A DNA stretch of 64,000 nucleotides from Paenibacillus_D tarimensis_A (lineage in GTDB: Bacteria > Bacillota > Bacilli > Paenibacillales > Paenibacillaceae), in contig CP166298.1 of the NCBI GenBank assembly GCA_041281825.1, positions 4,154,001-4,218,000 of the forward strand. Reading direction: 5' to 3'. This document shows positions 42,760 to 51,801 of this stretch, in pieces. Under the pieces are notes generated by a model. It saw only the letters and a program-made list of their open reading frames with translations. It had not been told where the DNA came from and ran no database searches. The position numbers and the translations under genes were made by a program. Position 1 is the first letter of the stretch; the number at the start of each line of letters is the position of its first letter.

Positions 42760-43328
42760 TTCTTCTTTTTGAACACCTCCGCGCTTCGAATATATTCGAC
42801 GTCGCGAAAGCCGACCCGCGCATTGGCGGCTCTGGCCGCGGCGAAGAAGAAATCCGACAAGCGGTTGATATACGTTAGCACATGCTCATTAACCGGATGT
42901 CCCTCGGCCAGCGTAACCGTACGGCGCTCCGCACGTCTGCAGACGGTACGGCAAACGTGAAGCGCCGCAGCCAGGGCGCTGCCGCCGGGCAGCACAAAGC
43001 GCGTAATCTCCGGTGCTTCCCCCATATAACGGTCTATATATTGTTCCAGCCGCAGCGTCATTTCACCGCTTACTTTATAGGCTTGCTGCTTGTGATCCGC
43101 ATAGGCCAAATCCGATCCGCAATCAAACAGCTCCTGCATTATTTCCTCGAGAATTTCCGCCAAATCCTTCAGACGCTCGTCACCTGCGGCAATGACCGCC
43201 GCTTGACCGGTAAAAGCGTTCAATTCATCGACCGTTCCGTAGGCTTCCACGCGCTGGTCATCCTTGCGCACACGACCGCCTTTCAAGGAAGTTTGCCCTT
43301 TATCGCCCGTACGTGTATAAATGTTCAT
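42756..43328 (-). CDS. PduO-type cob(I)alamin adenosyltransferase
   Basis: A 190-residue enzyme that makes adenosylcobalamin from ATP and cob(I)alamin. The ATP-binding N-terminus IYTRTGDKGQTSLKGG and the conserved RFVLPGGSALAAALHVCRTVCRRAER and NRLSDFFFAAAR are present. The ATG at 43328 follows GGGGAGGG. It is first in a run of four overlapping genes with no clear common pathway. Confidence 0.94.
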   Translation of the reverse strand: MNIYTRTGDKGQTSLKGGRVRKDDQRVEAYGTVDELNAFTGQAAVIAAGDERLKDLAEILEEIMQELFDCGSDLAYADHKQQAYKVSGEMTLRLEQYIDRYMGEAPEITRFVLPGGSALAAALHVCRTVCRRAERRTVTLAEGHPVNEHVLTYINRLSDFFFAAARAANARVGFRDVEYIRSAEVFKKKK

Positions 43329-43566
43329 TGCCTGTTTCCCTCCCCTTGCACGGCCTTGAAACCTGCCGCACGAATGCATTCTTATCATATCAGATTGGCG
43401 GTTGACGTGCATCTTCACTGCGGGTTAGCCGGCCATCCGGGCAACAGCTGATAGCAATTCGTTTATTTATCGGGTTTGCAGGTACAATTTCCGCAAAATG
43501 CACACTCGTCTCTAGTAGAACTAGAATATAAATAATAGATAAGAGTGGCATTTAAGGAGTTGAGTC

Positions 43567-44523
43567 ATGATGCAGCCTTTCGTTTTGGTCGTGGGAACGA
43601 TTTTTATCGATTGCAAAGGATTTGCCAACCAGAAATATCATCCTTCTGCCAGAAATCTCGGCAACATACAGTTTGTACACGGCGGCGTGGGAAGGAATGT
43701 CGCTGAAAATCTGGCGAACCTTGGTGTTCCGGTCTTATTTGCTACCTCCGTAGACGCCAGTCCAATCGGAAAAGATGTAGCAAATAGACTTCGGAGGTCA
43801 AAGGTAGATATTTCTTTTGTTGTCGAGTCCAAAAAACTCGGCATGGGCATGTGGCTGGCCATCCTCGATGATCAGGGAGACCTGGCGGGTTCCATATCCC
43901 AAATGCCGGATCTTGCCTTGTTACAAGAGCTGATTGCACGGAAGGGAAAGGAAATGATCAGGCAATCGACTCATATTGCGCTCGAACTGGATCTGAATCT
44001 GACCATCGCGCAAAGCGTCATCAAACTGGCCGAAGAAGAAAAGAAACCGGTCTACGGCATTCCGGGCAATTTAGACGTCATTTTAGCCAATAGGGGGCTT
44101 TTGGACAATCTGGATTGTTTTATATGCAACAATTTTGAAGCTGACCGCTTTTTAGCGCTGGAATTCACGCAGCTCAATATCGCTCAAAAACAGGAGGCTC
44201 TTATCCAGTTTGTAAACCGGACCGGACTTCGCTCAATGGTCGTTACATTGGGAGCAAACGGAGCGGTCTACTACGATTCCCGAACGAAAGAGACAGGACA
44301 CCAACACGTATTTCCGGTCAACGTTGTCGATTCCAGCGGTGCCGGAGATGCTTTCTTTTCAGGTACGGTAATGGGCCTGGTAAAGGGGCTGACTTTAAAA
44401 GATGCGGTGCTCTGCGGAACCAAGGTGGCCGGGTGGACCATCGAATCAACTGACAACACAAATCTTGAGCTGCCGGCAAAAATGGGACATGATCCATTCT
44501 TTAAACAACTGAAAAGAGCGTAA
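43567..44523 (+). CDS. PfkB-family carbohydrate or nucleoside kinase
   Basis: A 318-residue ribokinase-type kinase. Motif 1 GGVGRNVAENLANLG and motif 2 DSSGAGDAFFSGTVMGL, with the catalytic Asp and anion hole, are intact. The order resembles pseudouridine or adenosine-type kinases, but the substrate is not decidable. AAGGAG stands eight bases before the first of two adjacent ATG codons. It is a single gene with clear stops on both sides. Confidence 0.88.
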   Translation: MMQPFVLVVGTIFIDCKGFANQKYHPSARNLGNIQFVHGGVGRNVAENLANLGVPVLFATSVDASPIGKDVANRLRRSKVDISFVVESKKLGMGMWLAILDDQGDLAGSISQMPDLALLQELIARKGKEMIRQSTHIALELDLNLTIAQSVIKLAEEEKKPVYGIPGNLDVILANRGLLDNLDCFICNNFEADRFLALEFTQLNIAQKQEALIQFVNRTGLRSMVVTLGANGAVYYDSRTKETGHQHVFPVNVVDSSGAGDAFFSGTVMGLVKGLTLKDAVLCGTKVAGWTIESTDNTNLELPAKMGHDPFFKQLKRA

Positions 44524-44610
44524 AAGCCTCGTCCTCCTCAGACGCTAAGCTTTGTTGCGGAGAATTCGATGCAGATATATGTAAATTTAATAAATGCTAA
44601 GAAAATAAGA

Positions 44611-44638
44611 AAAACCGCTGGAGGTAACCTCTCAGCGG
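44611..44638 (-). terminator. Terminator on the minus strand
   Basis: CCGCTG..AGGT/ACCT..CAGCGG with T-rich sequence in the minus direction. It lies about 280 bp past the Spo0E-like gene, with a dispersed repeat in between. Confidence 0.6.
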
Positions 44639-44700
44639 CCCTATAGTTATTTTTCCGTGCGCCAAGTCGAAAACTCCCGCTTTGATACGGTCAGTTTCCA

Positions 44701-44848
44701 GATCGCGGTAAATAGCGGTATTTTGTACCGTTAAACCAACATTTTTCTGATTGGGTACGTGGATTGGATCGGAATAAGACCATGGAATTCCTCTATTTGC
44801 GGAAGATCAGATCGGCAGCCCTGAATAAGGACACAATTTACCGCTATC
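44701..44848 (+). repeat. ATAGCGG dispersed repeat, copy 2
   Basis: Same element as 29627-29811, missing about 45 bases of the left end. AATAGCGGTATTTTGTACCG, then GAATAAGACCATGGAATTCC and the right end AATTTACCGCTAT align with copy 1. No ORF in it. Confidence 0.78.
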
Positions 44849-44921
44849 CAAACCAATTGGATATTCCCAGTTCTAATCATAACCTTCAGGCGTCCGCAAC
44901 CGGAAATTACTAACGATCGCC

Positions 44922-45164
44922 TTATGCCGGCGAAACAAGCTTGCTCTTCTGCTTCATGTACTCGTTGATTTTGATATCCAGCCTGCGGCTTATTTCAATG
45001 ACGATTTCGGAAGTAAAGGCGGCCTCCTGCAGATACGTCTGCTCCATCAGCTTGCGAAGATGGTAGATCTCGTCCTCCAGCATTCGAATCGAAGGGGATA
45101 ACTTGCCGGGCATGCACATGCTGCGGTCATTAAACAGTGACAGTCCGCGATCCGCATAACTCAT
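44922..45164 (-). CDS. Spo0E-like aspartyl-phosphate phosphatase
   Basis: An 80-residue protein. The C-terminal helices EIYHLRKLMEQTYLQEAA and ISRRLDIKINEYMK carry the Spo0E motif S-x-x-L-D-x-x-I-x-x-[YF], with Arg-Arg between Ser and Leu. Such proteins dephosphorylate Spo0A~P and delay sporulation. The ATG at 45164 follows AAGGGAGGGACGGCT; the frame extends to 45287 but through the promoter. It has a strong promoter of its own. Confidence 0.87.
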   Translation of the reverse strand: MSYADRGLSLFNDRSMCMPGKLSPSIRMLEDEIYHLRKLMEQTYLQEAAFTSEIVIEISRRLDIKINEYMKQKSKLVSPA

Positions 45165-45258
45165 AGCCGTCCCTCCCTTGTCGTCATAAGCCGTGCTGTT
45201 CGAATTGCCGCTCATGTTCCAGCAAAACTGAGCATAAATATTAATTTTTCGTAAAAAA

Positions 45259-45287
45259 ATTATATCAAATTCTCCCAAAAGATACAA
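45259..45287 (-). promoter_or_regulatory. Promoter of the Spo0E-like gene
   Basis: TTGTAT, a 17-base spacer and a perfect TATAAT on the minus strand, about 95 bases before the start codon. Confidence 0.8.
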
Positions 45288-45293
45288 TTCTCT

Positions 45294-46511
45294 TTACGAC
45301 AATTTAATTTTTTGCACAAATTTCCCAATTCGATCAAGCGCTTCAGTCAGCTGAGAGACCGATGTCGCGTATGAGCACCGGAGATAGCCTTCTCCGCCCT
45401 TGCCGAACACATTTCCAGGCACCGCAGCCACCTTGGCCTCTTTGAGAAGCCGTTCGGCGAACAGCTCGGACTTAAGTCCCGTCGATTGAATCGACGGAAA
45501 CGCATAGAACGCTCCCTGCGGCTCATGACATTCCAACCCGATATCCCTGAATCCCTTCACGACAAGACGCCGCCGCTGGTTATACGATTCCACCATCCGG
45601 TCCTTCTCTTCCAATCCGTTCCTTAACGCCTCAAGCGCCGCAACCTGCCCCATTATCGGCGCACACATCACCGTATATTGATGAATCTTCAGCATGGCTG
45701 CAATCAGCTCCGGATGTCCGCAAGCATAACCCATCCGCCATCCGGTCATCGCGAACGCTTTCGAGAAGCCGCTGACCAGAATCGTCCGGTCTTTCATGCC
45801 TGGAAGGGATGCAAAGCTGACATGTTTGACGCCATAAGTAAGCTCTGCGTAGATTTCGTCCGCGATGACGATCAGGTCATTCTCTTCCACAAGCTTTGCG
45901 ATCGGCAGCCAGTCTTCATATGTCATAATCCCGCCCGTCGGATTGCTCGGATAACACAATATGAGCAGCTTCGAACGCGGCGTGAGACTCGCTTTCAATG
46001 ATGCTGCCGTCAGCTTGAAATTATCCTTGGCGAACGTTTCGATCCCGACTGCTGTGCCGCCGCTGAGCGAAGTGATCGGAGAATAGGAAATATAACAAGG
46101 CTCCGGGATAAGAATTTCGTCGCCCGGCGATATCAACGCGCGCAGCGCAAGATCGATCGCTTCGCTGCCGCCGACCGTGACGAGAATTTCCTTCTCCGGT
46201 TCGTATTTGACTCCGAATCTGTCATTCAAATATTGTCCGATCTCCTCTCGCAGCTCAGGCATTCCGGCATTGGAGGTATATTGCGTTTTCCCGGTTTCCA
46301 GCGAATAGATGCAGGCTTCGCGAACATGCCACGGCGTGATGAAGTCGGGTTCGCCCACGCCAAGCGTAATGACGTCCTTGCTTGCGCTGACCAGATCGAA
46401 AAAACGGCGGATTCCTGAAGGAGGAATCGCTCTCGCCTGCGGCGATAAATATTCGGACATCGAAGCGCGGCGGGAAATACTCGGAGCTTGCTGTTCTTCG
46501 TCTTTAATCAT
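45294..46511 (-). CDS. alaT: Alanine aminotransferase-type enzyme (AlaT-like)
   Basis: A 405-residue class I aminotransferase: GVGEPDFITPWHVREA, CYPSNPTGG, VIADEIYAELTYG and SGFSKAFAMTGWRMGY with the PLP lysine. It is preceded by an Lrp-type gene only 17 bp upstream, exactly as alaR-alaT (yugG-yugH) in Bacillus subtilis, where AlaT makes alanine and AlaR activates the operon. I infer that role from sequence and context together. An aspartate or aromatic preference is possible. Confidence 0.82.
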   Translation of the reverse strand: MIKDEEQQAPSISRRASMSEYLSPQARAIPPSGIRRFFDLVSASKDVITLGVGEPDFITPWHVREACIYSLETGKTQYTSNAGMPELREEIGQYLNDRFGVKYEPEKEILVTVGGSEAIDLALRALISPGDEILIPEPCYISYSPITSLSGGTAVGIETFAKDNFKLTAASLKASLTPRSKLLILCYPSNPTGGIMTYEDWLPIAKLVEENDLIVIADEIYAELTYGVKHVSFASLPGMKDRTILVSGFSKAFAMTGWRMGYACGHPELIAAMLKIHQYTVMCAPIMGQVAALEALRNGLEEKDRMVESYNQRRRLVVKGFRDIGLECHEPQGAFYAFPSIQSTGLKSELFAERLLKEAKVAAVPGNVFGKGGEGYLRCSYATSVSQLTEALDRIGKFVQKIKLS

Positions 46512-46528
46512 AGCGCATCACCTTTCGC

Positions 46529-47020
46529 TTAAGGAGAAATCATCAGACGGTGATCATCTTCGTGCTCTTCGAAAATAATGCCGTCCTGTTTATATTTTTT
46601 CAGAATAAAAAAGGTCTTTGTCGACAGCACCGCATCGATCGGGGACAGTTTGTTGGAAACGAACGAAGCGACTTCCTTAAGCGTCTTGCCCTCTACTTCA
46701 ACCAGCAGGTCGTAAGCTCCGGACATCAAATAGACCGACTTGACCTCCGGATAGAGATAAATCCGCTCCGCAATGCCTTCAAAGCCGCGGCCCCGCTCCG
46801 GAGTAATCTGCACCTCAATCAGCGCCGTTACCTTGTCGTCATCCACCTTACTCCAATTGACCACAGCCGCATATTTAACGATGACATGATCGTCTTCCAG
46901 CTCTTTAACCGCTCTTTTAACCTCGGCCTCCGGAACGTCGAGCATCGTTGCTATCAGATCGGCGCTGCGCCTTGCGTCTTCCTTGAGCAGCTCCAGAATT
47001 TTCACTTTCAACTGATCCAC
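46529..47020 (-). CDS. alaR: Lrp/AsnC-family regulator (AlaR-like)
   Basis: A 163-residue regulator with an N-terminal helix-turn-helix (RRSADLIATMLDVPEAEVKRA) and an RAM ligand domain (VTALIEVQITPERGRGFEGI, YLMSGAYDLLVEVEG). The GTG start follows AGGAGGGG. It precedes the AlaT-like gene in one operon and likely controls it in response to alanine. Confidence 0.85.
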   Translation of the reverse strand: MDQLKVKILELLKEDARRSADLIATMLDVPEAEVKRAVKELEDDHVIVKYAAVVNWSKVDDDKVTALIEVQITPERGRGFEGIAERIYLYPEVKSVYLMSGAYDLLVEVEGKTLKEVASFVSNKLSPIDAVLSTKTFFILKKYKQDGIIFEEHEDDHRLMISP

Positions 47021-47136
47021 TTTCCTAGCCCCTCCTCTGACCGTCTACAAATCATAATCCTTATATTACAACGATTTGCCCGTTCCTGCAAAGAAAAAAA
47101 CCGCCTATGAAATGAAGCGGCATTTGACAGCAATGA

Positions 47137-47808
47137 TTAGAGATCCGACAAAAGCAGCGCTTCCAGCCCCGGTCTCTCCTTCATACAGCCGACGACAACG
47201 ACCGTTGACACCGAATCCGGTACCGCGACGTCCGGTAAGATCAACAGGGTATCGGTTCTGCCTGCCGGTCGAATGGAGAGCGCGCGCGAATTCGAATCCT
47301 GTGTCAAATAATCGGTAACTTGTCCGAATGAGATTTGACTGTGTACCCAGGCTCCTTCCATCGATGTTATATCAACGGCCGGCGTGTCCGGAGACAAATG
47401 GATGAACTTGAACCTTGCTTTCGCTGCCGCAGGAGCCGGGTCGTCAATGAAAGCGAACAACCGCAATCCTCCTGCGCTGCCGGATGCCGCAATCGTATAC
47501 GAATGTCCTTCCTGAATATTCAACGTTTGAAACAATAACAGCTTCTTCTTGTTTCCCGCAGGGAACACTTCAAAGATATATTGGCCGGACGGAACATGGC
47601 GATAAGGAATGACGTCTTTATATTCGAAATCGGCTGCAGCCCGTTTACCGCCCGCATAGATATCAAAAGCAGGCAGATCCGGCGAAGCGTGCAATAACCG
47701 GAAGCGTGCGACCGACAGCTTCATGCGAATCGGCGGATAACCGCAGAAATGATCTGTTGGCAAACCGGTCGGCGGTTTAGGCACCGATATTTTATATCGT
47801 TCTTCCAA
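47137..47808 (-). CDS. DUF4397 domain protein
   Basis: A 223-residue protein with two DUF4397 units: ARFRLLHASPDLPAFDIYAGG with YRHVPSGQYIFEVFPAG, and ARFKFIHLSPDTPAVDI with the end of the protein. The beta-sandwich units usually occur in cell-surface or envelope proteins, yet there is no signal peptide here. The start is a TTG at 47808, eight bases after AAGGAGG from a leader repeat. Function unknown. Confidence 0.83.
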   Translation of the reverse strand: MEERYKISVPKPPTGLPTDHFCGYPPIRMKLSVARFRLLHASPDLPAFDIYAGGKRAAADFEYKDVIPYRHVPSGQYIFEVFPAGNKKKLLLFQTLNIQEGHSYTIAASGSAGGLRLFAFIDDPAPAAAKARFKFIHLSPDTPAVDITSMEGAWVHSQISFGQVTDYLTQDSNSRALSIRPAGRTDTLLILPDVAVPDSVSTVVVVGCMKERPGLEALLLSDL

Positions 47809-47816
47809 GCCTGCTT

Positions 47817-47876
47817 CCTCCTTACATAGGGATCATTGAGTGGAGCTCAAAGTCTCTCCGCTTCAAGTCTCACAGC
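47817..47876 (-). promoter_or_regulatory. SD-leader repeat, copy before DUF4397
   Basis: On the minus strand: CTGTGAGACTTGAAGCGGAG, then AGACTTTGAGCTCCACTCAA and TGATCCCTATGTAAGGAGG. The hairpin is CTTTGAG/CTCAATG with one mismatch. The AAGGAGG serves the TTG start at 47808. Confidence 0.75.
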
Positions 47877-47957
47877 TTGACATAACCGGCTATGTCAATA
47901 AGGTATGCTCGGGACAGGCGATTCAGAAGAAAAAAAGGCCGGGGGGACTATTCAAAA

Positions 47958-48821
47958 TTAACCTTTTAAATACGGCTGCAATAATTCGGATAACGTTGCC
48001 AGTCTTTGTGCTTGCTCCTCATACATCTTCCTGGCGGCAGGGTTGTCGGTTTCCAAGGAAAAAGTTCTCAGATCAGCTTGAACCTTCTCTATGGTGGCCT
48101 GTACCAACAGCATTTGGGAAACGGGGATCTGCCTTGATTGGTCCCGGTACAAATCCACATAAAGCGCTCCGTCGGAAGTAAGCTGAGCGAAGAAGACATC
48201 CGAATAATCATTTGCCCCTTGTTTCTTTACTTCTCCTAATAACCACTCCTTTGTATACCCCATATCCCTCAACGTTTGTTCCATTACCGAACCATCCATA
48301 ATAACTAATCGGGGATCGTGTTCCTGCTCTGCAGTCACATTGAGTGGATTAGGAGGCAGAGCCGAAGGGGTTGTCTTCTTCATGACGCTTAACTTTCCAT
48401 TTGTTTCAAAAACCGCAAACTCCACTTCGGATAATTTAAAAGCATTTTTTTCTCTAAGCAATAGCATTAACTCGTCAACGTTAATCCTTTCTTTTTTCAT
48501 ATTCCTTTCCAAGATATTCCCATTCTCAATTATTACTGTCGGCTGCCCTTCGGTAAGCTGCCGAAACCGGTAGGATTTCAGGTTGATTACAGAAATCAAT
48601 ATAGGGAGCAGTCCCCAAATGAGAATGCCGATGACACCGTTTAATAATTCGATATTCTGATCAATGGAAAGACTGGCGGCGATGGAGCCGATGGATATCC
48701 CCACCACATAGTCAAAGAAGGTTAATTGAGAAAGTTGAACTTTCCCCATTAGTCTTGTCATCAATAAAAGAACCAGGAATGAAAATAAGGCTCTTATAAA
48801 AATAAGGATGTATTCCGGCAT
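47958..48821 (-). CDS. DUF421 family membrane protein (YetF-like)
   Basis: A 287-residue protein with three N-terminal membrane segments (FSFLVLLLMTRLMG, FFDYVVGISIGSIAAS, GVIGILIWGLLPILIS) and a cytoplasmic domain containing TEGQPTVIIENGNIL and LLREKNAFKLSEVEFAVFE, as in DUF421/YetF proteins. A further C-terminal domain matches the usual DUF3290-like extension. Divergent from a DUF4363 gene, a common pairing. Function unknown, possibly envelope-related and active in sporulation. Confidence 0.88.
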   Translation of the reverse strand: MPEYILIFIRALFSFLVLLLMTRLMGKVQLSQLTFFDYVVGISIGSIAASLSIDQNIELLNGVIGILIWGLLPILISVINLKSYRFRQLTEGQPTVIIENGNILERNMKKERINVDELMLLLREKNAFKLSEVEFAVFETNGKLSVMKKTTPSALPPNPLNVTAEQEHDPRLVIMDGSVMEQTLRDMGYTKEWLLGEVKKQGANDYSDVFFAQLTSDGALYVDLYRDQSRQIPVSQMLLVQATIEKVQADLRTFSLETDNPAARKMYEEQAQRLATLSELLQPYLKG

Positions 48822-48908
48822 AAAACACCTCGTCCCTGCTGCATATTTTGATATATTATTGGAAAAAGTACAATAGAATATTCATAAATTGAGAGGTGCT
48901 TCCAGATC

Positions 48909-49265
48909 ATGAAGCGGAGACAAATAGCCTTTTCGATAGGTTTAATGGGACTTCTCCTTTTATCACCTTCAATGAGTTACGCGGATGCTTCCTTCACCGA
49001 TCCGGTTATCGAAAAGGTACAATCTATCAACAAGCTTGTGGAGCAACATCTTTGGGAGCAAGCATCCCAAGCATCGGGAACGATTAAGCAAGTTTTTCAC
49101 AAAAATAAATGGAAATATCAACTTCTGGGAGATGAAGCAGAATACGAGCAATTGGAACGGGAGATAGACAAGCTGTCTGCCGCGGTGCATGAAAAGGATA
49201 GCACGCAATCAAAGATAATCGTCGCGGCGATCTTATCCATTCTTGAACATATTTACTCTTTCTAA
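48909..49265 (+). CDS. DUF4363 family secreted protein
   Basis: A 118-residue protein with a signal peptide (MKRRQIAFSIGLMGLLLLSPSMSYA split here as KRRQIAFS and GLMGLLLL, cleavage after SYA). The mature helical part, INKLVEQHLWEQASQASGTI and KWKYQLLGDEAEYEQLEREI, fits DUF4363. It lies divergent from the DUF421 gene. GAGAGGTG precedes the ATG at some distance. Confidence 0.82.
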   Translation: MKRRQIAFSIGLMGLLLLSPSMSYADASFTDPVIEKVQSINKLVEQHLWEQASQASGTIKQVFHKNKWKYQLLGDEAEYEQLEREIDKLSAAVHEKDSTQSKIIVAAILSILEHIYSF

Positions 49266-49276
49266 AAGGGGATCTT

Positions 49277-49339
49277 ATGAACGTAGCGAGTAAAGTAAGA
49301 GAGGCCATTTCAACGCTAATCGGTGTTCAGGCAAGTTGA
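49277..49339 (+). CDS. Possible 20-residue peptide
   Basis: An ATG preceded by AAAAGGGGATCTT opens a 20-codon frame just after the DUF4363 gene (MNVASKVREAISTLIGVQAS). It may be a real micro-ORF or the remnant of a truncated gene. No match is known to me. Confidence 0.3.
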   Translation: MNVASKVREAISTLIGVQAS

Positions 49340-49375
49340 ATGGCAAGAGCAGCGAATACACGCCATGGGAAGCGT

Positions 49376-49404
49376 AAAAAAAGGCGGAAGTTCAAACTTC
49401 CACC
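49376..49404 (-). terminator. Terminator after the CotB-like coat gene
   Basis: GGTGGAAGTT and AACTTCCGCC (one G-T pair) around TGA are followed by seven T in the minus direction, 24 bp past the stop. Confidence 0.88.
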
Positions 49405-49427
49405 CGGATAAATATATTCTGGCTCGT

Positions 49428-50090
49428 TTAAGGCAAATGAACCGTCTTGATATGGTCATAATGGATAAAGACCGGACTTCCGTCGGCAGCGGCCAGCTCG
49501 ATAATATTTTGATCCACTCTCTTCAATACGCCGATCTTATTCGGATTTTCCCCCAGATCAAAGATAACGAATTCGCCCACTAATTTCCGAAGATGCTGAT
49601 CGAATGTCCTCGCCATCGTAATCGGGGAAGGTTTTATCGGAAATTGCTCCGGCGTCAGCGTATAAGGCGTTACGTTCGGACTGTAAGGAATGAGATATTT
49701 CAAATGCTGAAGCGAAATCATGACCGTATGATACACCGGTGAATAGAATACGAAAAAATCGTTCATCACGCTTGTCAAATATCCGTGAATGGACTGATTT
49801 CCGGTAATGTAGATCTCTGCAAACATGCCTTTGGCATTCAGCAGCACCTTACGATAGGAAATGGGTTCATTCTGATGCTCGAACGGCATTTCCGGTATCA
49901 TATACTGCTCCTCGGAGCCCGTATCATACCGAAGCTGTTGGATATGCAAAAGCGGGATGTATAGAAACTGAATCCCGTTATGAATCACCATAATGTCCTG
50001 TCCGATGTCGATGATTTTTCCGCGGATCGGCGCAGTCTTTCCCGAAATTTCAATCATAACCGGCTGATCCATTGTAAATCGATTTTTCAA
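49428..50090 (-). CDS. Spore-coat-like protein with CotB/DUF2642-type repeats
   Basis: A 220-residue protein. Two beta-rich units, GKIIDIGQDIMVIHNGIQFL-YIPLLHIQQL and VGEFVIFDLGENPNKIGVL with HYDHIKTVHL, have the layout of CotB and DUF2642 coat proteins: a G-x-[VIL] strand pair, then H-[IV]-[KQ]-x-[VL]. A middle region resembles an additional degenerate unit. It lies 17 bp downstream of the ArsB-type pump and 1.7 kb from the CotB gene. A spore-coat role is inferred from likeness and neighbourhood. Confidence 0.6.
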   Translation of the reverse strand: MKNRFTMDQPVMIEISGKTAPIRGKIIDIGQDIMVIHNGIQFLYIPLLHIQQLRYDTGSEEQYMIPEMPFEHQNEPISYRKVLLNAKGMFAEIYITGNQSIHGYLTSVMNDFFVFYSPVYHTVMISLQHLKYLIPYSPNVTPYTLTPEQFPIKPSPITMARTFDQHLRKLVGEFVIFDLGENPNKIGVLKRVDQNIIELAAADGSPVFIHYDHIKTVHLP

Positions 50091-50106
50091 GGGTTTCGGC
50101 CTCCTT

Positions 50107-51507
50107 TCAACCGATAATCAATGCCCAGTAATGAAGACTTAACAAGCTTACGATTAATCCTACCGGTACAACACATATAGTGACCTTCAAATACATCTTC
50201 CATGTGACCGGCACCTTCTCCTTGCGGAGCTGGAACATCCATAACAGAGAGGCAAGTGTACCGAGAGGTGTGAGCAGCGCGCCTACGTCGCTGCCGATAA
50301 TGTTAGCTAGATAAGCGATCTGCAAAGTAGATTCATCTAAATTCAATTCCGTCAGCGCAAGTGTTCCGATCATGATCGATGGCAGATTATTAAATAAATT
50401 GGACATAATGGTCATGAGTCCGCCTGTCCAAAGCACGGTCCCCAACCCTCCATAAGAGATGTACGGTTCCAGCACACCTACGATCAAGGCAGTTAGTCCA
50501 ATGGATTGAACAGCGCTGATAATGACATATATACTGATTGCGAAAATAAGAATCGACCATGGTGTTTTATGAAACAAATCCTTCGCGCCTATGCCTGTCC
50601 AATACCACCTTACAATAATTAACAAGCAGGCCCCGGTCACCGCAACCAATTCTACTGGGACGCCGAACGCTGAACCGATGAAGAATCCGATCCGAATCGC
50701 GACCACCAAACTTATGCATATTCGAAAGAGCTGCCAGTCTACAGGCGGTTCTTCGGGATGATCCATCAGCGGGTGGAATGCAGGTTTCTTATCAAGAGGG
50801 GCAGCGTAATACCAATGTCGTGCCCGTCCTTGATCTCGCGTTTGTTCTTTATCGGGCGAAGACGGGAATAATCCAATACGTTTAGGCAAGACCGGGTAAA
50901 ACATCAGAAACAGTAAACCGGACATGAAGACAATGCCTATTAAAGAGGGGACAAACATAAGCGTTGCATAGCGATTCAAGGATAGACCAACGATTTCAAG
51001 TGCAATGAGATTGGCCAGATTACTAACGCCAACGGGCGCGCTTGCTGCGGTTGCAATTAAAGCGCCGCTGATCAGGTAGGGAAATTGCTGCTTTAGCTTT
51101 AGACCGAGCATCCGGGTCATTTGCAGAATAATCGGCGTAGTAATTAATATGCTGCCGTCATTATTAAAAAAAAGCGTCATAAGAAAGCATAACAGCATCA
51201 CATATACAAACAAGCGGTTTCCCGATCCCTTTGCGTATCCGATCATATTATAAGCCGCCCATCTGAAGAAACCGATGCTCTCCAGAACAATCGACATCAC
51301 AATCGTCGAAAGGATCGTGACGGCAGCCCCTCCTACGATTTCCACAATCGTAAATAGCTGCTGAAGAGGCACTATGCCAAACAAGAGGAGAACTGCCGCC
51401 CCCGTCATAGACGAAACAGCCTCATTCATCCCTTTGGGACGCCACAACAAAAATAAGACCGTTAGTAAAAAAACGCCTGTAACGAGAACGGTCTGACCAT
51501 CAGCCAT
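50107..51507 (-). CDS. arsB: ArsB-type arsenite efflux permease
   Basis: A 466-residue membrane protein with some 11-12 hydrophobic segments. Typical ArsB blocks are FFNNDGSILITTPIIL, GALIATAASAPVGVSNLANLIA, and SNLFNNLPSIMIG with LANIIGSDVGALLTPLGTLAS. It would export arsenite or antimonite. The ATG at 51507 overlaps the stop of a 67-residue gene by 8 bp. No arsR or arsC is adjacent; the ArsC-like gene is 9 kb away. The central loop of about 60 residues is longer than usual. Confidence 0.88.
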   Translation of the reverse strand: MADGQTVLVTGVFLLTVLFLLWRPKGMNEAVSSMTGAAVLLLFGIVPLQQLFTIVEIVGGAAVTILSTIVMSIVLESIGFFRWAAYNMIGYAKGSGNRLFVYVMLLCFLMTLFFNNDGSILITTPIILQMTRMLGLKLKQQFPYLISGALIATAASAPVGVSNLANLIALEIVGLSLNRYATLMFVPSLIGIVFMSGLLFLMFYPVLPKRIGLFPSSPDKEQTRDQGRARHWYYAAPLDKKPAFHPLMDHPEEPPVDWQLFRICISLVVAIRIGFFIGSAFGVPVELVAVTGACLLIIVRWYWTGIGAKDLFHKTPWSILIFAISIYVIISAVQSIGLTALIVGVLEPYISYGGLGTVLWTGGLMTIMSNLFNNLPSIMIGTLALTELNLDESTLQIAYLANIIGSDVGALLTPLGTLASLLWMFQLRKEKVPVTWKMYLKVTICVVPVGLIVSLLSLHYWALIIG

Positions 51508-51703
51508 GACGACGCGCCTCATTCGGCGCCGACAGCTCATACGTTACCGGTTCTTTGACCGTCAGTGTTTCGAGGTGAGCGGCGTGCTGAATATCGGATG
51601 TGAGACGGCTTTGCTGCAGTGGTTTCCCTGTGGAACGCAACGGCTGAAGCAGCTGATAGAGCGGATAGCATGCTGCCAGCAGAATCAAAGTCATGATGAT
51701 CAT
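51500..51703 (-). CDS. Small single-pass membrane protein upstream of arsB
   Basis: A 67-residue frame with one membrane segment (MTLILLAACYPLYQLLQPL) and a hydrophilic tail. AAGGGGGAGATAAG directly precedes the ATG, a strong site. Its stop overlaps the arsB start by 8 bp, so it is probably translated and coupled. Unknown family; perhaps an accessory subunit of the pump. Confidence 0.65.
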   Translation of the reverse strand: MIIMTLILLAACYPLYQLLQPLRSTGKPLQQSRLTSDIQHAAHLETLTVKEPVTYELSAPNEARRHG

Positions 51704-51801
51704 CTTATCTCCCCCTTCTCAAGACATTCCTTCTGGCACACCTGAGCTGGAAGATCAATCTGGAAAAGATAAACGGCCGATAATAAGTCGGCCGTACCGT
51801 C

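Noticed and set aside
43329..43418. Longer N-terminus of the cobalamin adenosyltransferase
   Set aside because: The family begins at MNIYTRTGDKG, which has its own strong ribosome site; the extension has none.
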